Positions 24,812-33,022 of a stretch of DNA of 64,000 bases are shown in pieces. Every line of letters starts with the position of its first letter. Position 1 is the stretch's first letter. The translations under genes and the position numbers were made by a program. Below the pieces are notes generated by a model. That model saw only the letters and a program-made list of their open reading frames with translations. It was not told the origin of the DNA and searched no databases. The DNA comes from CADEEV01 sp032127875. Its GTDB lineage: Bacteria > Acidobacteriota > Vicinamibacteria > Fen-336. The stretch covers positions 1-64,000 of the forward strand of contig JAQBHI010000126.1 of NCBI GenBank assembly GCA_032127875.1, given 5' to 3'.

Positions 24812-25249
24812 CTACTTGCGGCGCTTGAGCGCGTCGATCTTGCGGGAGAGCTCTTCGACTTTGCGCGTGAGCTCCGCGATCTCGCGCCGGCTCGGGATGT
24901 TGAGCGATGCCAGGGTGTGCTGCACGGCCTGGCCGACGCGCTTGCCCGCGGACGCGCGCTCCTTCTGGATGCGGGCCTGGAGCGCCTTCAACTGGGCGTC
25001 GAGACGCTTGCCCGCCTTCTTGCGCTCGCGTTCGAAGCGACCCTGGAGATCCGCTACGATTCGGGCCGCCTCTTTGCCGCTGAGCTTGTTCTTTTTCAGC
25101 AGTCGCCGCACTTGCTTCTCGGCCTGCTGCTCGACCGAGACCACGGCCTCGACCGCTTGCTGCCAGGCGCCGCGCGCCACCTCGGCGGCAGTGCGGCCCG
25201 TCGTCGTAGCCTCGGCCTTCAGCTTCTTCTTCGTGTTCTTCTTCGCCAT
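24812..25249 (-). CDS. Phasin-like granule protein
   Basis: This 145-residue, Lys- and Ala-rich, highly helical protein begins AKKNTKKKLKAEATTTGR, a PhaF/histone-like basic start. The middle (KLSGKEAARIVADLQGRFERE) resembles the phasin/PhaI helical domain, and the C-terminus NIPSRREIAELTRKVEELS is a heptad repeat. It probably coats polyhydroxyalkanoate or lipid inclusions and may bind DNA through its basic end. The ATG overlaps the phaR stop by one base (TAATG) and AAAGGAG precedes it, so it is co-translated with phaR, the normal regulator of phasin genes. Confidence 0.75.
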   Translation of the reverse strand: MAKKNTKKKLKAEATTTGRTAAEVARGAWQQAVEAVVSVEQQAEKQVRRLLKKNKLSGKEAARIVADLQGRFERERKKAGKRLDAQLKALQARIQKERASAGKRVGQAVQHTLASLNIPSRREIAELTRKVEELSRKIDALKRRK

Positions 25250-25872
25250 TACTTTCTCCTTTTTCGTTTCTTGCCTCGGCGCACCGGCTGCTTCCTGGGC
25301 GCAGGGCCCGGCGCGGCCAGGTACGTCTCGAGGGTCATCAGTCGTTCCCTGAGCGAGTGCAGCGAGAGGCTGACTCCGCCCTCGCGTTCGCTGCGCTCCA
25401 GCAGGCTGTGGAGCGCCTGTTCCAGACCCCGCTGTGCGTCGGCCACGACGCTTTGCACGGAGTGTGCGATCTCCTGCCGCAGGCCAAGTGCCTCTTCGAA
25501 GGACAAGAGTTGACGCGACAGGAGGCCGGAAACGATGCGCTCGGCCTCCTCGCGCGCCCGGACCGCGACGCTCGGCTGTGGCGCTGCCGGCTTCCCCGGG
25601 ATCGGGGCGGCGGTGAAGCGCACCAGCCGCGCCAGCACCTGCCGCGGGATGCTCGCGGTGCGTTCCTTGACGCCTTCGAGTACGACCTGGGCGAGCACCA
25701 GGTTCGTGATGTCCTCGCCCGTCTGCTGGTCCTGCACCAGGATCTCGTCGCCTGAGGCGACGCGCGCGGCGAGGTCCTCGAGCGTCACATGGCGCTTGGC
25801 CGCCGGATCGTACAGCTTGCGGTTGGCATAGCGCTTGACGACCCGGGGGCGGAGTGCTGCTTGCCTTGCCAC
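25249..25872 (-). CDS. phaR: Polyhydroxyalkanoate synthesis repressor PhaR
   Basis: The N-terminal DNA-binding domain reads VVKRYANRKLYDPAAKRHVTLEDL, followed by DEILVQDQQTGEDITNLVL, both hallmark segments of PhaR. These repressors bind phasin and PHA promoters and also sense PHA granules. The second half is helical with a very basic tail (KKRKRRK). I start it at GTG 25872 (207 aa). The GTG at 25890 gives six more residues but falls between the -35 and -10 boxes of a strong promoter, so it could not be transcribed from there. The GTG at 25872 coincides with the predicted transcription start. No phaC or phaA/B gene lies in the window. Confidence 0.9.
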   Translation of the reverse strand: MARQAALRPRVVKRYANRKLYDPAAKRHVTLEDLAARVASGDEILVQDQQTGEDITNLVLAQVVLEGVKERTASIPRQVLARLVRFTAAPIPGKPAAPQPSVAVRAREEAERIVSGLLSRQLLSFEEALGLRQEIAHSVQSVVADAQRGLEQALHSLLERSEREGGVSLSLHSLRERLMTLETYLAAPGPAPRKQPVRRGKKRKRRK

Positions 25873-25920
25873 GACACCAATATAACGCACTGCGTCATGG
25901 ATGTCAACAGTCCATGACGC
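25870..25920 (-). promoter_or_regulatory. phaR promoter with inverted-repeat operator and leaderless start
   Basis: On the minus strand TTGACA (25907-25902), a 17-base spacer and TATATT (25884-25879) are followed by six bases and then GTG at 25872, so the predicted +1 is the G of the start codon. A perfect inverted repeat, GCGTCATGGA (25920-25911) and TCCATGACGC (25901-25892) with a nine-base gap, brackets the -35 box. A repressor bound there would block RNA polymerase. PhaR autoregulation is the obvious model but is not shown by the sequence. Confidence 0.78.
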
Positions 25921-25926
25921 GAGGCG

Positions 25927-26157
25927 TCAGGAGGCGGGCGTCGCGTCCAGGTCGAGGGCGAGGGGCGCGTCCTCGCCGAGCCGGCGTCGGCGCAGCGCCC
26001 GGCGGATCAGGATCCCGCCCAGCACCACGCCGCACAGTGCGGCGATGGCGGCACACAACGCCGCGAGGCCCAGCGAGTTGATCAGTACGCCGGCCAGATC
26101 GAAGACGGGCTTCTCGACCTTGACCCAGGTGATGGTTTCGGTCACGGCCTCGTTCAC
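25927..26157 (-). CDS. Small single-pass membrane protein
   Basis: This 76-residue protein has a polar N-terminus (NEAVTETITWVKVEKPV), one long hydrophobic segment at about 22-50 (LAGVLINSLGLAALCAAIAALCGVVLGGILI), then Arg-rich residues and an acidic tail. The positive residues after the helix predict a cytoplasmic C-terminus. No family is recognised. Its GTG overlaps the amiC stop (GTGA), so it closes the rsmA-rnj-ftsK-amiC chain and may assist the amidase or divisome. Confidence 0.68.
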   Translation of the reverse strand: MNEAVTETITWVKVEKPVFDLAGVLINSLGLAALCAAIAALCGVVLGGILIRRALRRRRLGEDAPLALDLDATPAS

Positions 26158-28190
26158 GGCTTGGCTCCCCTGCTGAGGACTCTAGAGGGAGGCGCATTCC
26201 GGGTCAACTGTCGGGAGGGGTTCCGATCGAGGCCCTCGAGATACCGGCCGACGCCCCCCAGCAGGCTCTTGGCGATCTGCTCCCGACGCACGGAGGTCTT
26301 GAGCAGCTTCTCTTCCGCCGGGTTCGAAACGAAGGCGATCTCGGCCAAAACGCTTGGCATGTTCGCGCCGATCAGGACATAAAAGGGCGCCGTGCGGACG
26401 CCGCGGTCCTGCATGTCCGGGTAGCCGGGCCGAAGGTTCTCGACCATCGATTCGTGGACCGAGCTCGCGAAATCGCGGCTCTCGTTGATCTTGCTGTTGA
26501 GCGTGATCGCCTTCACCAGTCCCTGGAGGTCCTTCATGGTCGCGGCGGAGATCGAGTTCTCGCGGGCGGCTACCTCTTCCGCGTGGGGGTCGGCTGCGAA
26601 ATTCAGGAAGTAGGTCTCGATGCCGCGCGCCTTGGAGTTGCGGCTGCTGTTGGCGTGGATCGAGAGGAACAGATCGGCGCCCTTCGAGTTGGCGATGGCG
26701 GTTCGTTCCTCGAGCGGGATGAAGACGTCGCTGTCGCGGGTCATGACGACCTCGGCGCCCAGCTCCGACTTCACGAGGCGCGCCAGCCGGAGCGCGACGT
26801 CGAGGACGAGGGCCTTCTCCTGCAGCCCGCTGCGGCCGATGGTTCCAGGATCGTGGCCGCCGTGACCCGCGTCGATGACGATGCGGCGCGCCGTCAGGCC
26901 GAGCTGGCGGGCGAGGCTGTAGGAGCCGGTGCGATTCATCTGCGGCGGCTGGGGTGGCGCCGTGGGGGAGGGCGAGGGTTCCAGACTCGCGACGAGCGTC
27001 GTCGGTGGCGGCGGGACGGGCGTCGGCACAGGCGCCGGTGTCGGGCCTGGGGCGGGCGTCGGAAGCGGGCTCTGGGCGGCTGCCGGAGTCGTGCTGGGCA
27101 TCGCCGCCGGCGTGGGGGATGCGGTCGGCGCGCCAGCGCCATCCGCAGTTCGCCTCTCCGCGGCGAGGCGTTCCTCGACCCAGCGCTCGATACCTTCGGC
27201 CGAGTCCACGTCCTCGATCTCGGAAATCACTACCGATCTTGCCGACGCTCCAGCGGGAGCCGTCGCATCGGCTGTCGCGGTCGATTTGTCGGCCGTCGCC
27301 GTGGCGGGCGGATCGCCGCGCACATCGATCACCAGCCGGGCGGGGTTCTGGAGATAGAAGACCTCGTGGTCGTTGACGTCCTTGAAGTCGAGCACGACCC
27401 GGACCACGTTCTCCCTGTTCTGGCCGACCCGAACCTGCTCCAGCAGGCCGTCGCCGACCGGGAACACGCGATCGGTGAGGTTGGGGTGAAGGCGGGCGCC
27501 CAGCAGGTCGATCCATAGCCGTTCAGGGCCATGCAGCCGGTCCTGACGCACCGGCACTTCCTTCTCCAGGTCGACCACCACGCGCGTCGACGAGTCACCG
27601 CTCCAGGAGCGAAGGTTGAAAACCGGTACCAGACCGCGCGGCGGCGCCGGAGGCAGCGCCGCCGCCCTCTCGGTCGAGGTTTTCTTGAGGGAGGCTTTCA
27701 CTGCCGCGGCGCGGCTCGAGTCGGGGAAGGCGCCCAGGTACAGCTTCGCCGCCTCTTCGATGCGTTTTTTGTCCCTGCCCTGGATCGCGATCTGGAACGC
27801 GCTGTGCAGCGCCCTCTCCCCCAGGCTGCTGGAGGGATACTCCGAGACGAGCATCCGGTAGGACTTCACGGCGTCGTCGCTGAAGCGAGGCGTCTTGAAG
27901 CGCACCGCCATCTCGCGGTAGAGATCGCCCACGGCGAGCAGCGAGTCGTCGCAGTACGGGCTCTGCGGATATTTGGCGACGAGCGTCCGGTATTTGAGGA
28001 CCGGCTTGTCCCACTCGGCACGCCTGGCCTTCAGCGTCGTCGAGCCGGCGAGCCGCGCTTGCGCCGCCTTCGCCTCGGCGAACAGGCTGCGATCCGGGCG
28101 GCCGCTGGCGCCGTGCGCCGGCAGGGCGCCGAGGACGAGCAGGCCGGCGCAAAGAACCCGTGGCGCGTTCGAAATGAGCGCTCGCCTCAC
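26154..28190 (-). CDS. amiC: N-acetylmuramoyl-L-alanine amidase, TPR-AMIN-Amidase_3
   Basis: This 678-residue periplasmic amidase splits septal peptidoglycan during daughter-cell separation. A signal sequence (to PAHGAS) is followed by TPR-like repeats at about 40-170, an AMIN domain at about 195-300 (VVVDLEKEVPV), a Pro/Thr/Ala-rich linker at about 330-420, and the zinc amidase domain (VIDAGHGGHDPG, LFLSIHANSS, and catalytic Glu in VLAEIAFVSNP). The N-terminal TPR part is unusual for E. coli-type AmiC but common in delta/acidobacterial proteins. GTG at 28190 overlaps the ftsK stop by three bases. Confidence 0.9.
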   Translation of the reverse strand: MRRALISNAPRVLCAGLLVLGALPAHGASGRPDRSLFAEAKAAQARLAGSTTLKARRAEWDKPVLKYRTLVAKYPQSPYCDDSLLAVGDLYREMAVRFKTPRFSDDAVKSYRMLVSEYPSSSLGERALHSAFQIAIQGRDKKRIEEAAKLYLGAFPDSSRAAAVKASLKKTSTERAAALPPAPPRGLVPVFNLRSWSGDSSTRVVVDLEKEVPVRQDRLHGPERLWIDLLGARLHPNLTDRVFPVGDGLLEQVRVGQNRENVVRVVLDFKDVNDHEVFYLQNPARLVIDVRGDPPATATADKSTATADATAPAGASARSVVISEIEDVDSAEGIERWVEERLAAERRTADGAGAPTASPTPAAMPSTTPAAAQSPLPTPAPGPTPAPVPTPVPPPPTTLVASLEPSPSPTAPPQPPQMNRTGSYSLARQLGLTARRIVIDAGHGGHDPGTIGRSGLQEKALVLDVALRLARLVKSELGAEVVMTRDSDVFIPLEERTAIANSKGADLFLSIHANSSRNSKARGIETYFLNFAADPHAEEVAARENSISAATMKDLQGLVKAITLNSKINESRDFASSVHESMVENLRPGYPDMQDRGVRTAPFYVLIGANMPSVLAEIAFVSNPAEEKLLKTSVRREQIAKSLLGGVGRYLEGLDRNPSRQLTRNAPPSRVLSRGAKP

Positions 28191-30544
28191 TTCTGCCAGT
28201 TGTCGACTGTCTCGTAGTATTCGGGGGCCACCAGGATGTCGCGCGGCTTGGAGCCGTCCGCGCCGCCGACGATGCCGTCGCGCTCCATCATGTCCACCAG
28301 CCGCCCGGCACGGGAGAAGCCGATCCGGAAGCGCCGCTGCAGCATGCTGGTCGAGGCCTGACCGTTCTGGACGACGAAGCGGACGGCATCGTCGAACAGC
28401 TCGTCGCGGTCGTCCATCTCGACCGCTTCGCTCCTGCGCTCCTCCTTTCCGACGCTGTCGTCGTAGGCCGGCTTGTCGACCTTGCGCAGGTACGAGGTGA
28501 GCCGCGCGATCTCCTTCTCGCTGACGTACGCGCCGTGGATGCGGGTGAGGCGCGCGCTGCCGGGCGGCAAGAACAGCATGTCGCCCTTGCCGAGCAGTCG
28601 CTCGGCGCCGATCGAATCGAGGATGGTGCGGCTGTCGACGCGGGCCGAGACCTTGAACGAGATACGCGAGGGGAAGTTGGCCTTGATCAGGCCCGTCAGC
28701 ACGTCGACGGAGGGGCGCTGTGTCGCGAGGATCAGGTGGATGCCGACGGCGCGCGCCATCTGCGCGAGGCGTGTGATCGATTCCTCCACCTCGCGGGAGC
28801 TGACCATCATCAGGTCGGCCAGCTCGTCGATGATGATCACGATGTAGTGGAGCGGCAGCACCTCTTCGCCGTCGGGCCCGCTCGCCTGGGCCTTCTCCGC
28901 GCGGATGATGTTGTTGAACTGTTCGATGTTGCGCACGCCTTCGGAGGCGAGCTTGCGGATGCGCTTTTCCATCTCGCCGACGGCCCACTTGAGCACATTG
29001 GCGGCGGTCTTCGGGTCGGTAACGACCGGCGTGAGCAGGTGCGGGATGTCCTCGTAGACGCCGAGTTCGAGACGCTTGGGGTCGATCAGGATCAGGCGCA
29101 CTTCGTCGGGCGTCGATTTGAACAGCAGGCTCGCGATCATACAGTTGAGCCCGACGCTCTTGCCCTGGCCCGTAGCGCCCGCAATCAGCAGGTGTGGCAT
29201 CTGGGCCAGATCGGTGATGTAGGTGTCGCCCTCCACCGTCTTGCCCAGCGCCATCGTGAGCCGCGACGGCGCCTTCTGGAATGCCTCCGATTCCACGATG
29301 TGCCGCAGCGAGATGGTCTCCCGGACCAGGTTGGGGATTTCGATCCCGACGGTGCCGCGTCCGCTCATGCGGTCGATGCGGATCGACTCGGCCTGCAGGC
29401 CCAGCGCGAGGTCGTCGGCGAGGCCGACGACCTTCGAGTACTTGATGCCGGCGTCTGGCTTGAATTCGTAGGTCGTGACCACCGGACCCGGGTTGATGTC
29501 CGCGACCTTGCCCAGCACGCCGAACTCGATGCACTTCGCCTGCAGGACCCTGGCCCGCTCGTAGAGCGCTTCCTGGGCTTCGCCATCGCCAGCCTTGATC
29601 TCGTCGAGGATCGAAGTCGCCGGGAGCGTGAAGTTGCCGCGCACCGCGGGCGTAGGGCTCTTCGCCGGCTTCCTGGCGGCCCTGTGTGGTGTGGGCGCTG
29701 GCTCTTCGGCTTTTTCCGCCTCGTCGATCAGGGCCACGAAGGGCAGCGGTCGTTGCCGCAGGGGAGCGGCCGGGCCGCTCGCCAGCAGTACGTCTCCGGC
29801 TGCCTCGTCCGCGTCGTCGAAGTCGGCCCCGTCTTCTTCGCCCGCAGGGCCCTTCAGCCTGCGCACGCGCGGCACCCCCGGATCGCCGTTCTGCGTCTGC
29901 GCGTGCTTGCGGATCACCTCGCGGCGCATCTTCTCCTTGCGGCGGGTCTCGAGGTAGTGAGCCCAGGCTGTACGAAGCGCCTGCACGCGAGCACCCACGA
30001 TGGCGGCGACCCCGGCCAGCAACGCCGCGAACGAGAACTGCGTTGCGAGGATCAGCGATACGAACAGCAGCGTCGCGACGACGATGTAGGCGCCGGTGCG
30101 GTTGAAGCTGCCCGTGAGCAGCGCCCCAAGCGCCTCGCCGACCGCCCCGCCGGCCCGGATGCTTTCGCTCTCGATTACGACCGCCCCGAAGCTGAGCGTG
30201 AGCAGCGATGAGAGCGACAGCAACAACAGCGTCAGGCCGATGGCCTTGGTGTACGGCGCCTCGATCGGTTTGCACCAGAACAGCTTCCAGCCGGCGATGC
30301 CCAGGATCATCGGGATCAGCAGCGCGGCCATGCCGAACAGCTGCGGGATGAGCAGCTCCGCGAGAAAGGCGCCAGCGGGCCCGATGAAGTTGCCCGCGGT
30401 ACCGGCGGCGCCGGCCTTGAAGAAAGGCACGGGGTCGCGGGGCGTGTAGGTCGCCAGGCTGATCAGCAGCATCAGCGCCAGGGCAAAGGCGACGAGCCCG
30501 AGGAATTCGGCGAGGCGTGTCGAGGACTTTGTGTCGTTCGCCAT
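28187..30544 (-). CDS. ftsK: DNA translocase FtsK/SpoIIIE
   Basis: This 785-residue septal DNA pump clears chromosomes from the closing septum. There are four predicted membrane helices in the first ~180 residues, then a short acidic/Pro linker. The motor begins at about 290 (NFTLPATSILDEIKAGDG) with GATGQGKS near residue 455 and IIIDELADLM. A C-terminal winged-helix gamma domain (ASTSMLQRRFRIGFSRAGRLVDMM) recognises KOPS-type sequences. Its ATG overlaps the RNase J stop by one base. A much longer open frame upstream is read-through of the other genes. Confidence 0.95.
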   Translation of the reverse strand: MANDTKSSTRLAEFLGLVAFALALMLLISLATYTPRDPVPFFKAGAAGTAGNFIGPAGAFLAELLIPQLFGMAALLIPMILGIAGWKLFWCKPIEAPYTKAIGLTLLLLSLSSLLTLSFGAVVIESESIRAGGAVGEALGALLTGSFNRTGAYIVVATLLFVSLILATQFSFAALLAGVAAIVGARVQALRTAWAHYLETRRKEKMRREVIRKHAQTQNGDPGVPRVRRLKGPAGEEDGADFDDADEAAGDVLLASGPAAPLRQRPLPFVALIDEAEKAEEPAPTPHRAARKPAKSPTPAVRGNFTLPATSILDEIKAGDGEAQEALYERARVLQAKCIEFGVLGKVADINPGPVVTTYEFKPDAGIKYSKVVGLADDLALGLQAESIRIDRMSGRGTVGIEIPNLVRETISLRHIVESEAFQKAPSRLTMALGKTVEGDTYITDLAQMPHLLIAGATGQGKSVGLNCMIASLLFKSTPDEVRLILIDPKRLELGVYEDIPHLLTPVVTDPKTAANVLKWAVGEMEKRIRKLASEGVRNIEQFNNIIRAEKAQASGPDGEEVLPLHYIVIIIDELADLMMVSSREVEESITRLAQMARAVGIHLILATQRPSVDVLTGLIKANFPSRISFKVSARVDSRTILDSIGAERLLGKGDMLFLPPGSARLTRIHGAYVSEKEIARLTSYLRKVDKPAYDDSVGKEERRSEAVEMDDRDELFDDAVRFVVQNGQASTSMLQRRFRIGFSRAGRLVDMMERDGIVGGADGSKPRDILVAPEYYETVDNWQK

Positions 30545-32202
30545 CAGATCTCCATCACGACGGGGATGACCATGGGACGCCGCTGCGTCCGCTTGCGGAA
30601 GAACCGGCGCAGCTGCTGGCGCAGGCGCTCGCGGGTGAGCATCGGATCGCAACGCTCCGCGGAGGAGCGCGACTCGACGCTTTCGACCAGGAAGCGGCCT
30701 GCCGCCTCCAGCAGCTCGGCGCTCCCGCCCGCGTCGACGAAGCCGCGTGTCACGAACTCGGGCGCCTGCGTGGCGCGCCCGGTCTGCTTGTCCAGAACCA
30801 AGACCGGCACGACGATGCCGTCGGCCGAGAGCTGGCGGCGGTCGCGCAGCACCACGTCCTCGATGCCGTCGCCGCCGGAGCGGTCGAGCAGCACGCGGCC
30901 CGCCGCGATGCGCGCCTGCTTGTGGCCGCGCCCTTGGCTGAAAGCCAGCACGTCGCCATCCTCCGCCAGCAGCACGCGATCTGCGGCAAGCCCTGCCTCG
31001 CCCGCGAGCCTGGCATGCTGCGCGAGCATCCGGTACTCGCCGTGGATCGGCACCAGGTACTGCGGCCGCACCAGGCGCAGCAGCTCGAGCAGGTCGTCGC
31101 GGCCGCCGTGGCCGGAGACGTGGACGCGGGCGACACCCGGATGCACCACGTCGCAGCCGCGCCGGAACAGGTTGCCGATCAGCCGCGAGACGACGCGCTC
31201 GTTGCCGGGGATCACGCGTGCCGAGAGCACGACGGTATCGCCCGGGCCGACAGCCACGTCCTTGTGCTCGCCGACGCTGATCATCGACAGCGCCGAGAGC
31301 GGCTCGCCCTGGCTTCCGGAAACGAACAGGCACATCGTCTCGGGCGAGCGCTCGCCGACCTGGGCCGCGGGCACCACGTCGGACTCGGGGATGCGCAACA
31401 GCCCGAGATCGCGCGCCACCTCGCTGTTGTCGAGCATGCGTCGGCCCACGAAGCTGACGCGCCGTCCGTCCGCTCGAGCCACGTCGGCGACGCGCTGCAT
31501 GCGCGGGATCGAGGTCGCGAAGCAGGACACCAGCACCCGCCCGCGAGTGCGCTCGAAGACCTGCTCGAAACCCGGGATCAGGTCGTCTTCACAGCCCGTG
31601 CTGCCGCGCTGCTCGACACCGGTGCTGTCGGAAAGCAGCGCGAGCACGCCGCGCTCGCCCCATTCCGCGAGTGCCGCGACATCGGTGCGCTCCTCCGGCT
31701 TGGCGTCCCCATCGATCTTGAAGTCGCCGCTCGCGAGCACGACGCCGGCCGGGGTCTCGATCGCGAGCGCCAGCGAATCGCAGACGCTGTGCGCGACACG
31801 GATCGGGTGTACCCGGAAGGGCCCGATCGCCTGCGGCTGGCCGGGACGCAGTATCCGCAACTCGGCGCTCACGCCCCGTTCGCGCAGGCGCTGGCGTGCA
31901 AAGCCCAGCGTGAGCGGGCTGCCGTAGACCGGAGCGGGCGCCGCTTGCAATGCGAAGCAGAGAGCGCCGATGTGGTCCTCGTGGCCGTGCGTGAGCAGAA
32001 TTCCGTGAAGCGACTCCGGCTTTTCGGCGAGATACGCGAAGTCGGGAACGATGGAGTCGACGCCCGGCATCTCGGCCCCGGCGAAGAGCACTCCGGCATC
32101 GACCAGCAGGCGATGTCCGGACCACTCGAGCACGAGCGCGTTCAGGCCGAACTCGCCCAGCCCGCCCAGCGGGATGAGACGCACGGATTGGTCGCCGGTC
32201 AC
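30544..32202 (-). CDS. rnj: Ribonuclease J-like metallo-beta-lactamase RNase
   Basis: This 552-residue beta-CASP ribonuclease has the metal site THGHEDH at 71-77, a second ligand set around GHGGRDD and PIHGEYR, and the SGSQGEP beta-CASP segment. RNase J degrades and matures RNA from 5-prime ends and can also act as an endonuclease. The C-terminal ~80 residues (ERLRQQLRRFFRKRTQRRP) match the usual RNase J C-terminal domain. It starts with GTG 28 bases after rsmA and overlaps ftsK. The fold assignment is firm; J1 versus J2 behaviour cannot be told. Confidence 0.92.
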   Translation of the reverse strand: MTGDQSVRLIPLGGLGEFGLNALVLEWSGHRLLVDAGVLFAGAEMPGVDSIVPDFAYLAEKPESLHGILLTHGHEDHIGALCFALQAAPAPVYGSPLTLGFARQRLRERGVSAELRILRPGQPQAIGPFRVHPIRVAHSVCDSLALAIETPAGVVLASGDFKIDGDAKPEERTDVAALAEWGERGVLALLSDSTGVEQRGSTGCEDDLIPGFEQVFERTRGRVLVSCFATSIPRMQRVADVARADGRRVSFVGRRMLDNSEVARDLGLLRIPESDVVPAAQVGERSPETMCLFVSGSQGEPLSALSMISVGEHKDVAVGPGDTVVLSARVIPGNERVVSRLIGNLFRRGCDVVHPGVARVHVSGHGGRDDLLELLRLVRPQYLVPIHGEYRMLAQHARLAGEAGLAADRVLLAEDGDVLAFSQGRGHKQARIAAGRVLLDRSGGDGIEDVVLRDRRQLSADGIVVPVLVLDKQTGRATQAPEFVTRGFVDAGGSAELLEAAGRFLVESVESRSSAERCDPMLTRERLRQQLRRFFRKRTQRRPMVIPVVMEI

Positions 32203-32230
32203 AGGGTCTTTGGCACCCGGATCGGGGGCT

Positions 32231-32992
32231 TCAGCCTTCGGTCAGCTTCGACGACAAGGCGGCGAACTCCACCACGGATAGCGTCTCGGCCCGCCTTGAG
32301 CCCGCGATCTTGAGTAACCTCAAGTTCTCCTTGAGGTTAGCATAGCTATCTTGCAGGTTATTTTCAAGGGTCCGACGGCGGCGGGCGAAAGAACGCTGGA
32401 CGAGGCGTTCAAAGGCCGCCAGATCAGTGACTTCCGCTCGAGGCTGGGCTAGAAAACGCACCCTCAGCACCGCCGAGGAGACTTTCGGTGGCGGAGAGAA
32501 GGCCTCGGGAGGGAAACGCAGCACGATCTCCACGTCGGCGAACAGCGCGAACATCACCGACAGGATGCCGTACTGCTTCGGCCCCGGGGGAGACGCGATG
32601 CGCTCCGCGACCTCCGCCTGGAGCATGGCGTGGATGTCGGTCAGATGGCCGCGCAGCTCGAGCAGCCGGCGCAGCAGCGGGCTCGAGGCGTAGTACGGAA
32701 GGTTGGCGGCGAAGCGGCTGCCACGTGGGACCAGACCGGCGAGCTCGAGCCGCAGCGCATCGCCCTGGACGACGCGCACATTCGCCGGCGCTCGCGCGGC
32801 CAGCTCCCGGGCCAGGCCGGCGTCGAGCTCGACGCTCACGACCTGGCGACAGCGCTTGGCCAGCGGCAGCGTCAACGCGCCGTTGCCGGGGCCGATCTCG
32901 AGAAACGTCTGATCCGCGAGCGGCTCGATCGTGCGCACGAGTTGCTCGACCGCGGCGGCACACAGGAAATGCTGCCCGAGCTTGCGAGGCAT
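32231..32992 (-). CDS. rsmA: 16S rRNA dimethyladenosine transferase
   Basis: This 253-residue SAM-dependent enzyme dimethylates A1518 and A1519 in the 3-prime end of 16S rRNA (E. coli numbering). MPRKLGQHFL is the family's opening, EIGPGNGALT binds SAM, and NLPYYASSP (97-105) is the adenine-N6 catalytic motif. The C-terminal region ENNLQDSYANLKENLRLL is of the type I associate with Acidobacteria and deltaproteobacterial-type RsmA. It is the first gene of the rsmA-rnj-ftsK-amiC chain and is divergent from glgA. Near its 3-prime end lies an AT-rich hairpin, described separately. Confidence 0.95.
   Translation of the reverse strand: MPRKLGQHFLCAAAVEQLVRTIEPLADQTFLEIGPGNGALTLPLAKRCRQVVSVELDAGLARELAARAPANVRVVQGDALRLELAGLVPRGSRFAANLPYYASSPLLRRLLELRGHLTDIHAMLQAEVAERIASPPGPKQYGILSVMFALFADVEIVLRFPPEAFSPPPKVSSAVLRVRFLAQPRAEVTDLAAFERLVQRSFARRRRTLENNLQDSYANLKENLRLLKIAGSRRAETLSVVEFAALSSKLTEG
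32315..32339. repeat. Perfect 10-base hairpin inside rsmA
   Basis: TAACCTCAAG-TTCTC-CTTGAGGTTA is a perfect inverted repeat inside the rsmA coding region. It sits in a stretch of unusually AT-rich codons (25 G/C in 60 bases at 32311-32370, where the flanks are strongly GC-rich) and includes the rare leucine codon TTA. It may be a folding or decay element, or chance. Confidence 0.5.
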
Positions 32993-33022
32993 GGAACGTC
33001 GACTATGTTAGTCTCGAAGCCC

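Noticed and set aside
26154..30275. A single 1373-codon frame across amiC and part of ftsK
   Set aside because: Only the amiC part resembles protein; the rest is out of frame with ftsK, which has its own ATG and stop.
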